A stretch of 64,000 nucleotides of DNA. Origin: Chloroflexota bacterium. Its GTDB lineage: Bacteria; Chloroflexota; Anaerolineae; Anaerolineales; Villigracilaceae. Below the pieces are notes generated by a model that was given only the letters and a program-made list of their open reading frames with translations, was not told where the DNA came from and did not search any database. Position 1 is the stretch's first letter. Each line of letters starts with the position of its first letter. The DNA lies in assembly GCA_016234555.1 (NCBI GenBank), contig JACRBJ010000025.1, positions 1 through 64,000 of the forward strand, in the 5' to 3' direction. Of the stretch, positions 18,127 to 26,041 are shown one piece after another. A program made the translations under genes and the position numbers.

Positions 18127-19401
18127 ATGAAAATCGCAATTATCGGAGCAGGTTATGGCGGCATGGCTGCCGCGTGGGATTTAAAAAGAGCGGGACATGA
18201 CGTGGTCATTTTCGAGTCCGCAGATTACGTGGGCGGACTGGCAAGCGGCTTCAAGGAGCCGCACTGGGATTGGTCGGTGGAGAAGTTCTATCACCACTGG
18301 TTTCAATCGGACAGCGAAATGCTGGGACTCATCCGCGAGTTGGGACTGGAGGATAAAGTCCGCTTTCCGCGCCCGCTGACGGTGATGTACTACAAAAAGA
18401 AATGGTATCCCTTCGACTCGATTTTCAAAATGGCTTTATTCCCTGGCTTGGGGTGGGGAATAAACAAAATCCGATTCGGGTTTGTCGGCTTGTACCTGCG
18501 GCTGACGAATAACTGGCGCGCGCTGGAAAAAGTCACCGCCGACGAGTGGATGATGAAGTACGCGGGCAAACAAGTCTACGAGCAGATGTGGAAGCCGCTG
18601 CTGGTCGGAAAGTTTGGTCCGTTTTACAAGGATGTCAACATGGCGTGGATGTGGGCGCGCATCAAAGCCCGCACTACACGGCTTGGGACATTCGAGGGTG
18701 GTTTCCAGAAATTCGCCGATCTGTTCGCGGATAAACTGCGGGCGATGGGAGTCGAGATTCGGCTTGGGGCTGGGATCAAATCCATTAAACAGAATCAAGC
18801 TGCGGGTGGACTCAGCGTGGACAGCGAATCCTTCGACAAGGTGCTGGTCACGTCATCCCCCAACGTGATGGCGAAGTTATGTCCCGACCTGCCAGAAAAT
18901 TATTTGAAGGGTCTGCTCGATTTGAAGTCGATGGGCGCAGTGGTGATGACGCTGGCGCTCAAACAGCCGCTCTCAAGTGAAGGTTTTTACTGGTTCAACG
19001 TGCCGAAGGACGAGGGCTACCCGTTCCTGGCGCTGGTGGAGCATACGAACTTTGTGCCAAAGGAAAACTTTGGCGGCGACTATATCGTGTATGCGGGCGA
19101 TTACCTTGAACTGGGTCACGAGTATTTCTCGATGAGCGATGAAAAACTGCTGGAAAGATTTGTTCCCGCCTTTCAAAAATTCAATCCCGAATTCAAACGC
19201 GATTGGGTGAAGAAGATTTGGGTCTACAAAACCAATTACGCCCAGCCCGTGCCGCTGTTGAATCACTCGAAAAATATTCCCGACATTCAAACGCCGATCA
19301 AGGGCCTGTACTTCGCCTCGATGAGCCAGGTCTACCCGTGGGACAGGGGAACAAACTTCGCGGTGGAAATTGGAAGAAAAGCCGCAAGGATGATGAAGTA
19401 A
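18127..19401 (+). CDS. FAD/NAD(P)-binding oxidoreductase, protoporphyrinogen-oxidase/amine-oxidase-like
   Basis: This 424-residue protein opens with the Rossmann dinucleotide motif IAIIGAGYGGMAAAWDLKRAG and an acidic FESADYVGGLAS segment, as in NAD(P)-binding_8 flavoproteins. The C-terminal FAD-contact region is PIKGLYFASMSQVYPWDRG. Similar proteins accompany glycosyltransferases in envelope clusters and resemble UDP-galactopyranose mutase, phytoene desaturase and HemY. A heme role is not supported because no heme genes are near. It has an AGGAGAG site and is followed by a strong terminator. The family is secure; the substrate is unknown. Confidence 0.85.
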   Translation: MKIAIIGAGYGGMAAAWDLKRAGHDVVIFESADYVGGLASGFKEPHWDWSVEKFYHHWFQSDSEMLGLIRELGLEDKVRFPRPLTVMYYKKKWYPFDSIFKMALFPGLGWGINKIRFGFVGLYLRLTNNWRALEKVTADEWMMKYAGKQVYEQMWKPLLVGKFGPFYKDVNMAWMWARIKARTTRLGTFEGGFQKFADLFADKLRAMGVEIRLGAGIKSIKQNQAAGGLSVDSESFDKVLVTSSPNVMAKLCPDLPENYLKGLLDLKSMGAVVMTLALKQPLSSEGFYWFNVPKDEGYPFLALVEHTNFVPKENFGGDYIVYAGDYLELGHEYFSMSDEKLLERFVPAFQKFNPEFKRDWVKKIWVYKTNYAQPVPLLNHSKNIPDIQTPIKGLYFASMSQVYPWDRGTNFAVEIGRKAARMMK

Positions 19402-19403
19402 GC

Positions 19404-19437
19404 AAAAAGGCGACTCAAGTGAGTCGCCTTTTTATTT
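19404..19437 (+). terminator. intrinsic terminator
   Basis: The arms AAAAAGGCGACTC (19404-19416) and GAGTCGCCTTTTT (19421-19433) close on AAGT and end in a T-rich run. The A-run on the other side lets it serve the convergent gene as well. Confidence 0.9.
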
Positions 19438-20392
19438 ATTGCTCACGCCCATGCGGGTTTGGACTCCAATCGCACAGGTTGATGAACGGGGTGGTGAGTC
19501 CGCCTTCGACAAGGAAGGTTTTCATCAAGCCGTTCGAGTCGGTGTACGCACCTTCAAGGTTGTAATTAGGCGCCCAGGCATAGACATAGTACCTGCCAGC
19601 GGGCAACAGGACACTGTAGACATTCTCATTCTCCGGGATGGCAAACTGAATCTTCTCGCCCGTATGCGCGTTTTCGAAGTAGAGCGTCAGGGGAGGATTG
19701 AATTCGCTCGGATAACAGAGGTTGCCACCCACCGTGCCATGTGGGATTTGATTGGCAGGCTGCTTCACCTGAATATCCACATAGAATGGGATGTTGGCTT
19801 TGTCACCTGTGCCAAAGAGCGCACCCGAGGAATTGCGAAGCATCCAGTAGCCGCTATAGGAACCGGGCACGGATGGCGCAGTGAGGAGAATGGAGACGTC
19901 CACCGTTTGACCGGGAGCAACGTTGCCGGGGAAAGTAACCACTGTTTTGCCATCCATTTGGGACCCGCTGCTGAAGACCAGCATGTAATCGGACGTCCAG
20001 GTACATGTGCCGCGATTCTTCAAACGCCAGATTTTGGTGAAGGTCTCACCGGGAGCAAGAACCGTGCCATCAGGGATGGTGACATCCTTGACGAAGAAAG
20101 CCCAGTCGCAGTACGTGACCTGCGTCGCCGCGGGAAGTGATGTGGCTGTCGGGACAGGGGTACTGGTCACCTGAACCACAATCGGGGTGGGTGGGACCGG
20201 GGTTTGGGTTGGGGCATTGGCTGTCAGCGCGAGCATGGTCTGCGTGACCATGGCTTGCACGTCCGTCTGTGGATTTTTGTCAGGCTGGCGACCCAGGACC
20301 TGAGCCGCCACAAGTGAAATGGGGAACAGCGCCATCATGCCGAGGGCTAAAATTCCAAAGAAAATAAGGATTGTGTTGGTTGATAGTTTCAT
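19436..20392 (-). CDS. exported NBR1-like Ig-domain protein
   Basis: This 318-residue protein has an N-terminal membrane anchor or signal (about residues 7-32). A Thr/Pro-rich linker follows (TQTPVPPTPIVVQVTSTP), then an Ig-like domain of the NBR1/Next-to-BRCA1 type (about 92-205). Its hallmarks are DVTIPDGTVLAPGETFTKIW, NRGTCTW and the terminal SYSGYWMLRNSSGALFG. The last ~100 residues form another beta-rich domain with a TGEKIQFAIPENENVY segment. Such domains bind protein partners in eukaryotes; in Chloroflexota they are frequent in surface proteins of unknown role. Two smaller relatives lie at 54564 and 55220. Confidence 0.85.
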   Translation of the reverse strand: MKLSTNTILIFFGILALGMMALFPISLVAAQVLGRQPDKNPQTDVQAMVTQTMLALTANAPTQTPVPPTPIVVQVTSTPVPTATSLPAATQVTYCDWAFFVKDVTIPDGTVLAPGETFTKIWRLKNRGTCTWTSDYMLVFSSGSQMDGKTVVTFPGNVAPGQTVDVSILLTAPSVPGSYSGYWMLRNSSGALFGTGDKANIPFYVDIQVKQPANQIPHGTVGGNLCYPSEFNPPLTLYFENAHTGEKIQFAIPENENVYSVLLPAGRYYVYAWAPNYNLEGAYTDSNGLMKTFLVEGGLTTPFINLCDWSPNPHGREQ

Positions 20393-20485
20393 CTCATACC
20401 TCTCATATTATTTGCCCTCCATTGACGAGAAAGGTACGGAAAAGGTTCCTGGCGCCTCTGGTACTTAAGTTCGATCCGGGCGCTT

Positions 20486-20524
20486 CAACGAAAAACCGCC
20501 ATATACCTAGCGGGCATATGGCGG
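20486..20524 (-). terminator. intrinsic terminator of the GT4 gene
   Basis: CCGCCATAT (20496-20504) pairs with ATATGGCGG (20516-20524). Read on the minus strand the hairpin is followed by TTTTT, placing it just downstream of the glycosyltransferase stop codon. Confidence 0.8.
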
Positions 20525-20548
20525 TCGGATTTCACAGAAACTTGATGT

Positions 20549-21790
20549 TCAAAGCTTCAATCTTGCGGAAATGCGCGAGACGAAACTTCCGCGCCAGTTT
20601 TGCAGGATGGCTTCCATGTAAAGCTGTTCGAGCGTTCGCACCTGGCTTTCGATGGAATATTTCTCGCTTAACTCGAGCGAACGTTTTCCATAGCGCGCCA
20701 ATCTGCCGGGGTCAGTCGCCAGGCATGCCAGCGTATCGGCATAGGCAGCCACATTCAACGGGGTCAGGTGTCCGTTTTCTCCCTCCACGATCATGCCCTC
20801 GAAGGCTTCGTCCTGCACCGCCACCAAAGGCAATCCCGAGGCAATCGCCTCGATGACTGAAATGGGATGCACCTCCGTTGTGGATGCGGACAGGAAGACA
20901 GTCGCATCATGCAGGATGTCGGGCAATTCGGCGCGGTTGATCATGCCGAGGAAATGAATGCGGTCCCTGACGTTTGTGGCGGCGGCGTGTTCCTCCAGCT
21001 TTTTGCGCGCGCTTCCGTCCCCGGCGAAGACAAGGCGGGCGTCGGGGATTCGATCCGCGATGAGGGCGAAGGCATCGATCAAAAAGTCGAGCCGCTTCTC
21101 AGGGTCGACCCTGCCAACGGACAACAATATCGGCGCATCGGGACCCAACCCAAGCCTGTTTCTGAAACTGCCGGGACTTTTTGCCGCCTTGAAACGGCTC
21201 AGGTCGATGCCGTTTGGGATGACCTTGATGGGCTTCTTGACTTTCTGCTCCAGCAGCAGGCGGTGGAACTTGGGTGACGGTACGACAACCTGATCGCCAA
21301 GATTGGTGGAGGTGGCGCTGAACCAGCGCGCCGCGTGACGGATGACCCCAGTCCCGCCGATGACTTTCAGGTAGTGGGTGTAATCCATGATGGACGTGTG
21401 ATAGGTGTAGATCAGCGGCAGATTTTTGGTGGACGCGGTCAGGTATGCCAGCAGGCCCACCGTCAGCGGGCTGTGCGCGTGAAGCACATCGAAATGCTTT
21501 CGAGACAGGGACCAGGTGCTGCGCGGAGTCCCCAGCACGGCAACGTAAATGGGCGGGTCGTTCAAATATTTCAGGGAGGGAAGCCTCACCACGCCGGGCT
21601 GGTCATCCGTATAGCCGGGAAACTTCGGCGCAAAGACCGTGACATTGTGTCCTCTTTTTTGTAATCCCTCCGAGATCAATTGCAGGGAAATGGAAACACC
21701 GTTGACCTGCGGAGCATAGGTATCGGTGAATAAACCAATGCGCAGCGACCCCATTTCGCGCGGATTGAGTCCTCCTGTGGTTCCTGACAT
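20549..21790 (-). CDS. GT4 family glycosyltransferase
   Basis: This 413-residue enzyme has the GT-B fold layout. The N-terminal motif LRIGLFTDTYAPQVNGVS binds acceptor, and the C-terminal domain holds SVGRVDPEKRLDFLIDA and the nucleotide-sugar EX7E region (HPISVIEAIASGLPLVA). It resembles processive lipid glycosyltransferases and PimB/diacylglycerol glucosyltransferase relatives, so a glycolipid product is plausible. The ATG at 21790 has an AGGAG site nine bases upstream; an internal start at MGSLRIG is possible. It follows the DUF951 gene on the same strand and has its own terminator. Confidence 0.9.
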   Translation of the reverse strand: MSGTTGGLNPREMGSLRIGLFTDTYAPQVNGVSISLQLISEGLQKRGHNVTVFAPKFPGYTDDQPGVVRLPSLKYLNDPPIYVAVLGTPRSTWSLSRKHFDVLHAHSPLTVGLLAYLTASTKNLPLIYTYHTSIMDYTHYLKVIGGTGVIRHAARWFSATSTNLGDQVVVPSPKFHRLLLEQKVKKPIKVIPNGIDLSRFKAAKSPGSFRNRLGLGPDAPILLSVGRVDPEKRLDFLIDAFALIADRIPDARLVFAGDGSARKKLEEHAAATNVRDRIHFLGMINRAELPDILHDATVFLSASTTEVHPISVIEAIASGLPLVAVQDEAFEGMIVEGENGHLTPLNVAAYADTLACLATDPGRLARYGKRSLELSEKYSIESQVRTLEQLYMEAILQNWRGSFVSRISARLKL

Positions 21791-21812
21791 GTGCGTTTTC
21801 TCCTGTGTTGTG

Positions 21813-21845
21813 AAGTGACAGTCACTTTAAAAGTGACTGTCACTT
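21813..21845. repeat. 16-bp perfect palindrome of heptad type
   Basis: The arms at 21813-21828 and 21830-21845 are perfect reverse complements with a one-base loop. The units AAGTGAC and GTCACTT recur within it. It overlaps the 3' end of the DUF951 gene, encoding its last residues (SDSHF) and stop codon. Confidence 0.8.
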
Positions 21846-22057
21846 GCGTTGGTTTCTTCCTGCTTTTCTTCGCGCTTCGTCAGATTTGCCTTCAAGCGTT
21901 TTGCCAGTTCGCGGCGGGTGAGCATGACACGATGCTGGCAGCCCTTGCATTCCAGCCCAATATCCGCGCCAAGACGAATCACCGTCCACTCATAGGAACC
22001 GCAGGGATGCGGTTTTCGCAAGCGCAGCAAATCATTCATTTGCAAATCGGGAAGCAT
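21827..22057 (-). CDS. DUF951 domain-containing protein
   Basis: This 76-residue protein carries the complete DUF951 pattern in its first ~55 residues: MNDLLRLRKPHPCGSYEW, then VIRLGADIGLECKGCQHRV. The cysteines Cys-Gly and CKGC could bind zinc. The family is a small, conserved, probably nucleic-acid-associated protein of unknown function in Firmicutes and Chloroflexota. The C-terminal tail KREEKQEETNASDSHF is low complexity and ends in a palindromic repeat. The start at 22057 is set by the DUF951 N-terminus and by a TATAAT box seven bases upstream; no ribosome binding site is seen. Confidence 0.85.
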   Translation of the reverse strand: MLPDLQMNDLLRLRKPHPCGSYEWTVIRLGADIGLECKGCQHRVMLTRRELAKRLKANLTKREEKQEETNASDSHF

Positions 22058-22064
22058 GGAGGGG

Positions 22065-22070
22065 ATTATA
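22065..22070 (-). promoter_or_regulatory. -10 box for leaderless DUF951 mRNA
   Basis: TATAAT on the minus strand lies seven bases before the ATG at 22057. The bases between (CCCCTCC) cannot act as a Shine-Dalgarno sequence. Confidence 0.55.
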
Positions 22071-22229
22071 CCGCCAGTAAGGTGAAGGTTACTTTCGCAA
22101 AGCGAGCGACCATTACCTGTTGGGCGTGTGAAATATTTCCCAGCCTCGCTGCGAAAACTTTCCTTGAGGAAAATTTCATATCGAAGATAATGAGGGTGCA
22201 GGATGAATGAGACGAAAGGAGACTGTGCC

Positions 22230-23216
22230 ATGAACGATGAACTGAAAATCAAATTCTGGGGTGTGCGCGGAAGTTATCCCGCACCCGGAGCGGGGACCGT
22301 GAAATACGGCGGGAACACCTCCTGCGTGGAGATCAACGCGGGCGGACACACCATCATTCTCGACGCCGGCACCGGCATCATTCCGCTTGGGCACGAATTG
22401 GCGAAACGCGCCATTCAAGAAAAGCGCGGTCTGGAATTGCTCCTGCTCTTCAGTCACCTGCATCACGACCACACACAGGGCTTTCCGTTCTTCACGCCCG
22501 CCTATTTCCCAAACACCCGCCTGCACGTTTTTGGTCCCGGCGGCACGCCTGAAACCTTGAAGCAGGTCCTGGAACGCAATCAGTCGTCAGAGACTTTTCC
22601 GCTTAGCCTGCGCGATATGCCCGCCGCCAAGACCATCGAGTCGGTGCGCGAGTCGCAGGTCATCGTTTGGGACGAGGAAAAGGTCTGGGTCGGCGAATCA
22701 GCTTCGAGCGCAAGTCCCGACGCGGTGGTCATCCGCATCCACAAGTCGTATGCCCACCCGGGCGGGGTCTACGTCTATCGCATCACCTGGCGCGGCAAGT
22801 CAGTGGTGTACGCAACCGATACCGAAGGCTACGTCGGCATGGATCGTAAACTGGTTGCCTTCGCCCGCAATGCGGATGTGTTGATCCACGACGCGCAATA
22901 CAACGAGGAACATTATCGCGGACAACTGGCGGGATTCCCGTCCACGCAGGGATATGGACACTCGACGGTGACGATGGCTGCGGAAGTTGCCGCCGCCGCC
23001 GAGACGGGAGAGTTGATCCTGTTTCATCACGACCCCGCCTACACTGACGATTTGGTCGCCGCGCAGGAAGCCGCCGCGCAGAAGTTGTTCCCCGATTCGC
23101 GCGCGGCGCACGAAGGATTGGAAATCAAATTAAGACTCGACTTCCGAAGTCTTTTGAAAAGTGTTGCAAAAACGAAACCGGATTTCGGAAGTCTGCGAGA
23201 TGGAAGTAAAATATGA
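22230..23216 (+). CDS. MBL-fold metallo-hydrolase
   Basis: This 328-residue protein has the metallo-beta-lactamase metal site HLHHDH at 76-81, preceded by ILDAGTGI, and a later zinc-ligand region YATDTEG. The start KFWGVRGSYPAPGAGTVKYGGNTS is typical of a subgroup related to class II cyclic-nucleotide phosphodiesterases and PhnP-like hydrolases. I chose the ATG at 22230 because AAAGGAG lies eight bases before it; the ATG at 22203 lacks a site. The stop overlaps the Crp/Fnr start (ATGA), so the hydrolase and regulator are coupled, which hints at a shared nucleotide-type signal. The last ~25 codons contain a palindromic repeat (23139-23193). Confidence 0.88.
   Translation: MNDELKIKFWGVRGSYPAPGAGTVKYGGNTSCVEINAGGHTIILDAGTGIIPLGHELAKRAIQEKRGLELLLLFSHLHHDHTQGFPFFTPAYFPNTRLHVFGPGGTPETLKQVLERNQSSETFPLSLRDMPAAKTIESVRESQVIVWDEEKVWVGESASSASPDAVVIRIHKSYAHPGGVYVYRITWRGKSVVYATDTEGYVGMDRKLVAFARNADVLIHDAQYNEEHYRGQLAGFPSTQGYGHSTVTMAAEVAAAAETGELILFHHDPAYTDDLVAAQEAAAQKLFPDSRAAHEGLEIKLRLDFRSLLKSVAKTKPDFGSLRDGSKI
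23139..23193. repeat. palindromic repeat at the 3' end of the MBL gene
   Basis: GACTTCCGAAGTC (23139-23151) is a perfect palindrome around one base. GATTTCGGAAGTC follows at 23181-23193. Together they encode the C-terminal stretch from DFRSLLK to PDFGSLRDG. The same GATTTCGGAAG core recurs in an intergenic palindrome at 55885-55934. Confidence 0.7.
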
Positions 23217-23920
23217 AGCGCATGACCGAACTCAGAATGGACGATACCCGTCACCTGCTCTCGGACATCCGATTGTTCGAGGGATTGACCACCACCCAAC
23301 TGGACTGGATCTCGAAGCACGCGCATCGCCGAATCTTCAACGCGGGGATGAACGTGATGACGGTCGAACAGCCCGGCGAAGCTGTGTTTATCATTTTACA
23401 TGGCACGGTCAAAATTCACATCGAGCAGGGCGGACGCGACGTGATCCTGTCCGTTTTGGGCAGCGGCGACCTGCTGGGTGAGATGAGTCTGATAGACAGC
23501 GTGGGACGTTCCGCAAGCGCATTGACGCTGGAAAACTCGCTCATGTTGTGGATGGACAAAACCACGTTCAATCACCTTCTGGACAACTTTCCGCCTGTGG
23601 CGCGAAATTTGGTGAAGATTCTCTCCGCGCGCGTGCGCCTCTCGGACCAGGTGATTCAGTCCCTTGCCACGCTGGATGTGAACGGGCGGGTGGCGCGTCA
23701 AATTTTGGCGTTTGCCGAGCGCTACGGGCACGAAACAGCCGAAGGCGTGCAAATCCACATTGTGCTGACGCAGGGCGACCTTGCCGACCTGGTGGGCGCA
23801 TCGCGCAAGCGGGTGAACCAGACAATGGTCTTCTTCAAGGAGCGTGGACTGGTCAGCACAGACACGAATGGACGGTTCGTCGTCCATGACAGGGAAGGGT
23901 TGGCAAGGTTTTGTGACTGA
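23213..23920 (+). CDS. Crp/Fnr family transcriptional regulator
   Basis: This 235-residue protein has an N-terminal cyclic-nucleotide-binding-type beta barrel (about 15-130, with GEAVFIILHGTVKIHIEQGG and GSGDLLGEMSLID). A long dimer helix and a C-terminal winged helix follow, with recognition helix LADLVGASRKRVNQTM. There is no N-terminal cysteine cluster, so it is not an Fe-S FNR. The residues RSASAL follow the GEMSLID segment, where Crp has its cAMP contact. It is translationally coupled to the MBL hydrolase. Confidence 0.92.
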   Translation: MKRMTELRMDDTRHLLSDIRLFEGLTTTQLDWISKHAHRRIFNAGMNVMTVEQPGEAVFIILHGTVKIHIEQGGRDVILSVLGSGDLLGEMSLIDSVGRSASALTLENSLMLWMDKTTFNHLLDNFPPVARNLVKILSARVRLSDQVIQSLATLDVNGRVARQILAFAERYGHETAEGVQIHIVLTQGDLADLVGASRKRVNQTMVFFKERGLVSTDTNGRFVVHDREGLARFCD

Positions 23921-24231
23921 TTGGCAAGTAGCAATTGGGTCGCCGGTTGATTTTTCAACTGGCGACTTTTTCATTTGGCAGGTTCGGCTCTGGGGCGGGT
24001 GGCTGGTTGTCGTAATTTCGACAGCGCCCACAGGGCAAGTGAGTTGTGAGACTCCGGAGTAAATCGGATAGGCTCTTATTCGTGAATTCGCGCACGAAAC
24101 GTCAATGTCGAAAACGCCTCGGGAATTACTGGATTTGAGTAGTACCTTGGCACTACCTAAGCTCCCAGCCAATAACTTTTTAGCGCGAATTACGACCATT
24201 GGAGTGAGAAACCAACAAAAAGGAGATTAAT
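23921..24231. other. gene-free stretch with terminator and upstream region of the repeat protein
   Basis: Beyond the terminator no protein-like frame is present. An imperfect palindrome, GTAGT...ACTAC around 24140-24157, could be an operator for the secreted repeat protein. An AAAGGAG ribosome binding site precedes its ATG at 24232. Confidence 0.45.
23939..23971 (+). terminator. intrinsic terminator
   Basis: GTCGCCGGTTGA (23939-23950) pairs with TCAACTGGCGAC (23955-23966), with one wobble, and is followed by TTTTT. It ends the MBL-Crp/Fnr operon. Confidence 0.85.
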
Positions 24232-25455
24232 ATGTTCAGAAAAATCGTTCGCATTGTTACCGCAATATCTGTTGCCCTTGGAATGTTCATGGCAACATCC
24301 CCGGCTTTGGCACACAGCGAAGGGGATGGGAATGAAGTCAAAGGCATAATTGCAGCTGTGGATGCCACAGCCAGCACAGTTACCATCACGCCTCAGGGTG
24401 GCGGTATGGATGTTGTTCTTACCGTGGATGCCATCACCCTGATCAAACGCAATGACAAACCCGCCACGTTAGCCGACCTGCAAATGGGCGACAAGGTGGA
24501 AGCCAAGTACAACGCGGTGACTTTGGTTGCCAGCAAAATCGAGGCTGAGTTGGATTTGTCCGAATTGGAAGGTGTAATCTCAGCCTTGGATTCCACCGCC
24601 GGCACGGTCACTGTCACTCGTCAGGACAGCACGACTGTCACAGTCACCGTTAACCCCACCACCTTGATCAAGCGCAACAAGAAGGCAGCCACGCTTGCCG
24701 ACCTCCAACTGGGCGACAAAGTGGAAGTCAAGTACAACGCGATGACTTTGATTGCCAGCAAGATCGAAGCCAAGCTGAATTTGTCTGAATTGAAGGGCAT
24801 CATCACCGCCCTGGATTCCGCCGCCGGCACGGTCACTGTCACCCGTCAGGACAACACAACTGTTACAGTCACCGTTGACGCCAGCACCTTGATCAAACGC
24901 AACAAGAAGGCAGCTACGCTTGCCGACCTGCAACTGGGCGACAAGGTGGAAGTCAAGTACAACGCAGTGACTTTGCTTGCCAGCAAGATCGAAGCCAAGC
25001 TGAATTTGTCTGAACTGAAGGGAATCATCACAGCCCTGGATTCCGCCGCCAGCACGGTCACTGTAACCCGCAAAGACGGCACGACCGTTACGGTCACTGT
25101 TGACGTCAACACGTTGATCAAGCGCAATGGCAAGCTTGCTACATTCGCCGACCTTCAACTAGGCGACAAAGTGGAAGCCAAATACAACGCGGTGACTTTG
25201 GTTGCCAGCAAGATCGAAGCCAAGTTGAATTTATCTGAACTGAAGGGTGTAATCTCAGCCCTGGATTCTGCCGCCAGCATCGTCACTGTCACCCGCAAAG
25301 ATGGCACGACCGTCACGGTCACTGTCGATGCCAGCGCGTTGATCAAACGCAATGGCAAGCCCGCCACACTCGCCGACCTTCAACTGGGCGACAAGGCGGA
25401 AGTCAAGTACAACGCGGTGACTTTGGTTGCCAGCAAGATCGAAGCCAAACATTAA
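24232..25455 (+). CDS. secreted protein of five 75-residue tandem repeats (DUF5666-like)
   Basis: This 407-residue protein has a clear signal peptide cleaved after about residue 27 (ATSPALA). Five tandem repeats of 75 residues then fill the rest of the protein almost exactly. Each repeat reads roughly LSELKGIITALDSAAGTVTV, a Thr/Val-rich pair of strands, TLIKRN, an ATLADLQLGDKVEVKYN segment and a LxASKIEA end. The GDKVEVKY part is typical of DUF5666 beta-barrel proteins. DNA repeats are also highly similar, so copy number may vary by recombination. The function is unknown; a surface or periplasmic location is likely. It has its own terminator. Confidence 0.85.
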   Translation: MFRKIVRIVTAISVALGMFMATSPALAHSEGDGNEVKGIIAAVDATASTVTITPQGGGMDVVLTVDAITLIKRNDKPATLADLQMGDKVEAKYNAVTLVASKIEAELDLSELEGVISALDSTAGTVTVTRQDSTTVTVTVNPTTLIKRNKKAATLADLQLGDKVEVKYNAMTLIASKIEAKLNLSELKGIITALDSAAGTVTVTRQDNTTVTVTVDASTLIKRNKKAATLADLQLGDKVEVKYNAVTLLASKIEAKLNLSELKGIITALDSAASTVTVTRKDGTTVTVTVDVNTLIKRNGKLATFADLQLGDKVEAKYNAVTLVASKIEAKLNLSELKGVISALDSAASIVTVTRKDGTTVTVTVDASALIKRNGKPATLADLQLGDKAEVKYNAVTLVASKIEAKH

Positions 25456-25474
25456 TTTTTGTCCAGTTACGAGC

Positions 25475-25505
25475 AAAAGAGCGTTCCAGTTGGAGCGCTC
25501 TTTTT
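25475..25505 (+). terminator. intrinsic terminator
   Basis: AAAAGAGCGTTCC (25475-25487) pairs with GGAGCGCTCTTTT (25492-25504), with one wobble, and a T-run follows. Confidence 0.88.
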
Positions 25506-25546
25506 GTTTACGCCGGCTTATACGCCGAACGCGCATTAGTTTACTG

Positions 25547-25552
25547 TATAAT
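25547..25552 (+). promoter_or_regulatory. -10 box for leaderless thioesterase mRNA
   Basis: TATAAT, then six bases (CCCGCC), then the ATG at 25559. No Shine-Dalgarno sequence is present. Confidence 0.6.
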
Positions 25553-25558
25553 CCCGCC

Positions 25559-25984
25559 ATGTCCAACTACAAATTCTTCCATCCCATCGAAGTCCGCTAC
25601 GGAGATTTGGACCCGCAGGGACACGTCAACAACGCCAAGCACCTGACCTACTTCGAGCAGGCGCGAGTCCACTACTTGATTCAGCTTGGGCTTTTCAGCC
25701 GCGACCAGTCTTTCATGGAAATCGGTGTGGTTATTGCGGACATCCACATCGCCTATAAGTCGCCCATCCACTATGACGACAACGTCAAGGTCGGCGTGAA
25801 AACTGCGAAGATCGGCAACAAGTCAATGACAGTGGAACAGTGCGTGATGAACACAGACACGGGCGAAATCATGTCAGCGGGGACGGTGGTGATGGTGGCA
25901 TACGATTATAGGGAGTTGAAGCCGATTCATGTACCTGAAGATTGGAAAAAGAAAATCAGCAAGTTTGAAGGTTCGCAGGTTTAA
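25559..25984 (+). CDS. acyl-CoA thioesterase, YbgC/FadM (4HBT) family
   Basis: This 141-residue hotdog-fold protein hydrolyses acyl-CoA thioesters by family analogy. The conserved segment VRYGDLDPQGHVNNAKHLTY carries the Asp of 4HBT enzymes, followed by the FEQAR helix. The start at 25559 is fixed by the family N-terminus and a leaderless-type TATAAT box. The last eight residues (SKFEGSQV) come from a heptanucleotide/palindromic repeat that also supplies the stop codon. Confidence 0.9.
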   Translation: MSNYKFFHPIEVRYGDLDPQGHVNNAKHLTYFEQARVHYLIQLGLFSRDQSFMEIGVVIADIHIAYKSPIHYDDNVKVGVKTAKIGNKSMTVEQCVMNTDTGEIMSAGTVVMVAYDYRELKPIHVPEDWKKKISKFEGSQV

Positions 25985-26026
25985 AAGTTTGAATGTTCAA
26001 ACCTGCAAACTTGCCAACCTGTAAAC
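25961..26026. repeat. heptad/palindromic repeat across the thioesterase stop codon
   Basis: Units such as AAGTTTG and AAGGTTC are followed by the palindrome GCAGGTTT (25975-25982) / AAACCTGC (25999-26006), with a second palindrome TTTGAA/TTCAAA nested inside. It bridges the end of the thioesterase and the upstream region of the M42 peptidase. Confidence 0.75.
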
Positions 26027-26041
26027 GTTCCGGAGAACATC

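Noticed and set aside
24330-25455. possible CRISPR-like regular repeats
   Set aside because: The repeats are 225 bases long, coding and contiguous with no spacers.
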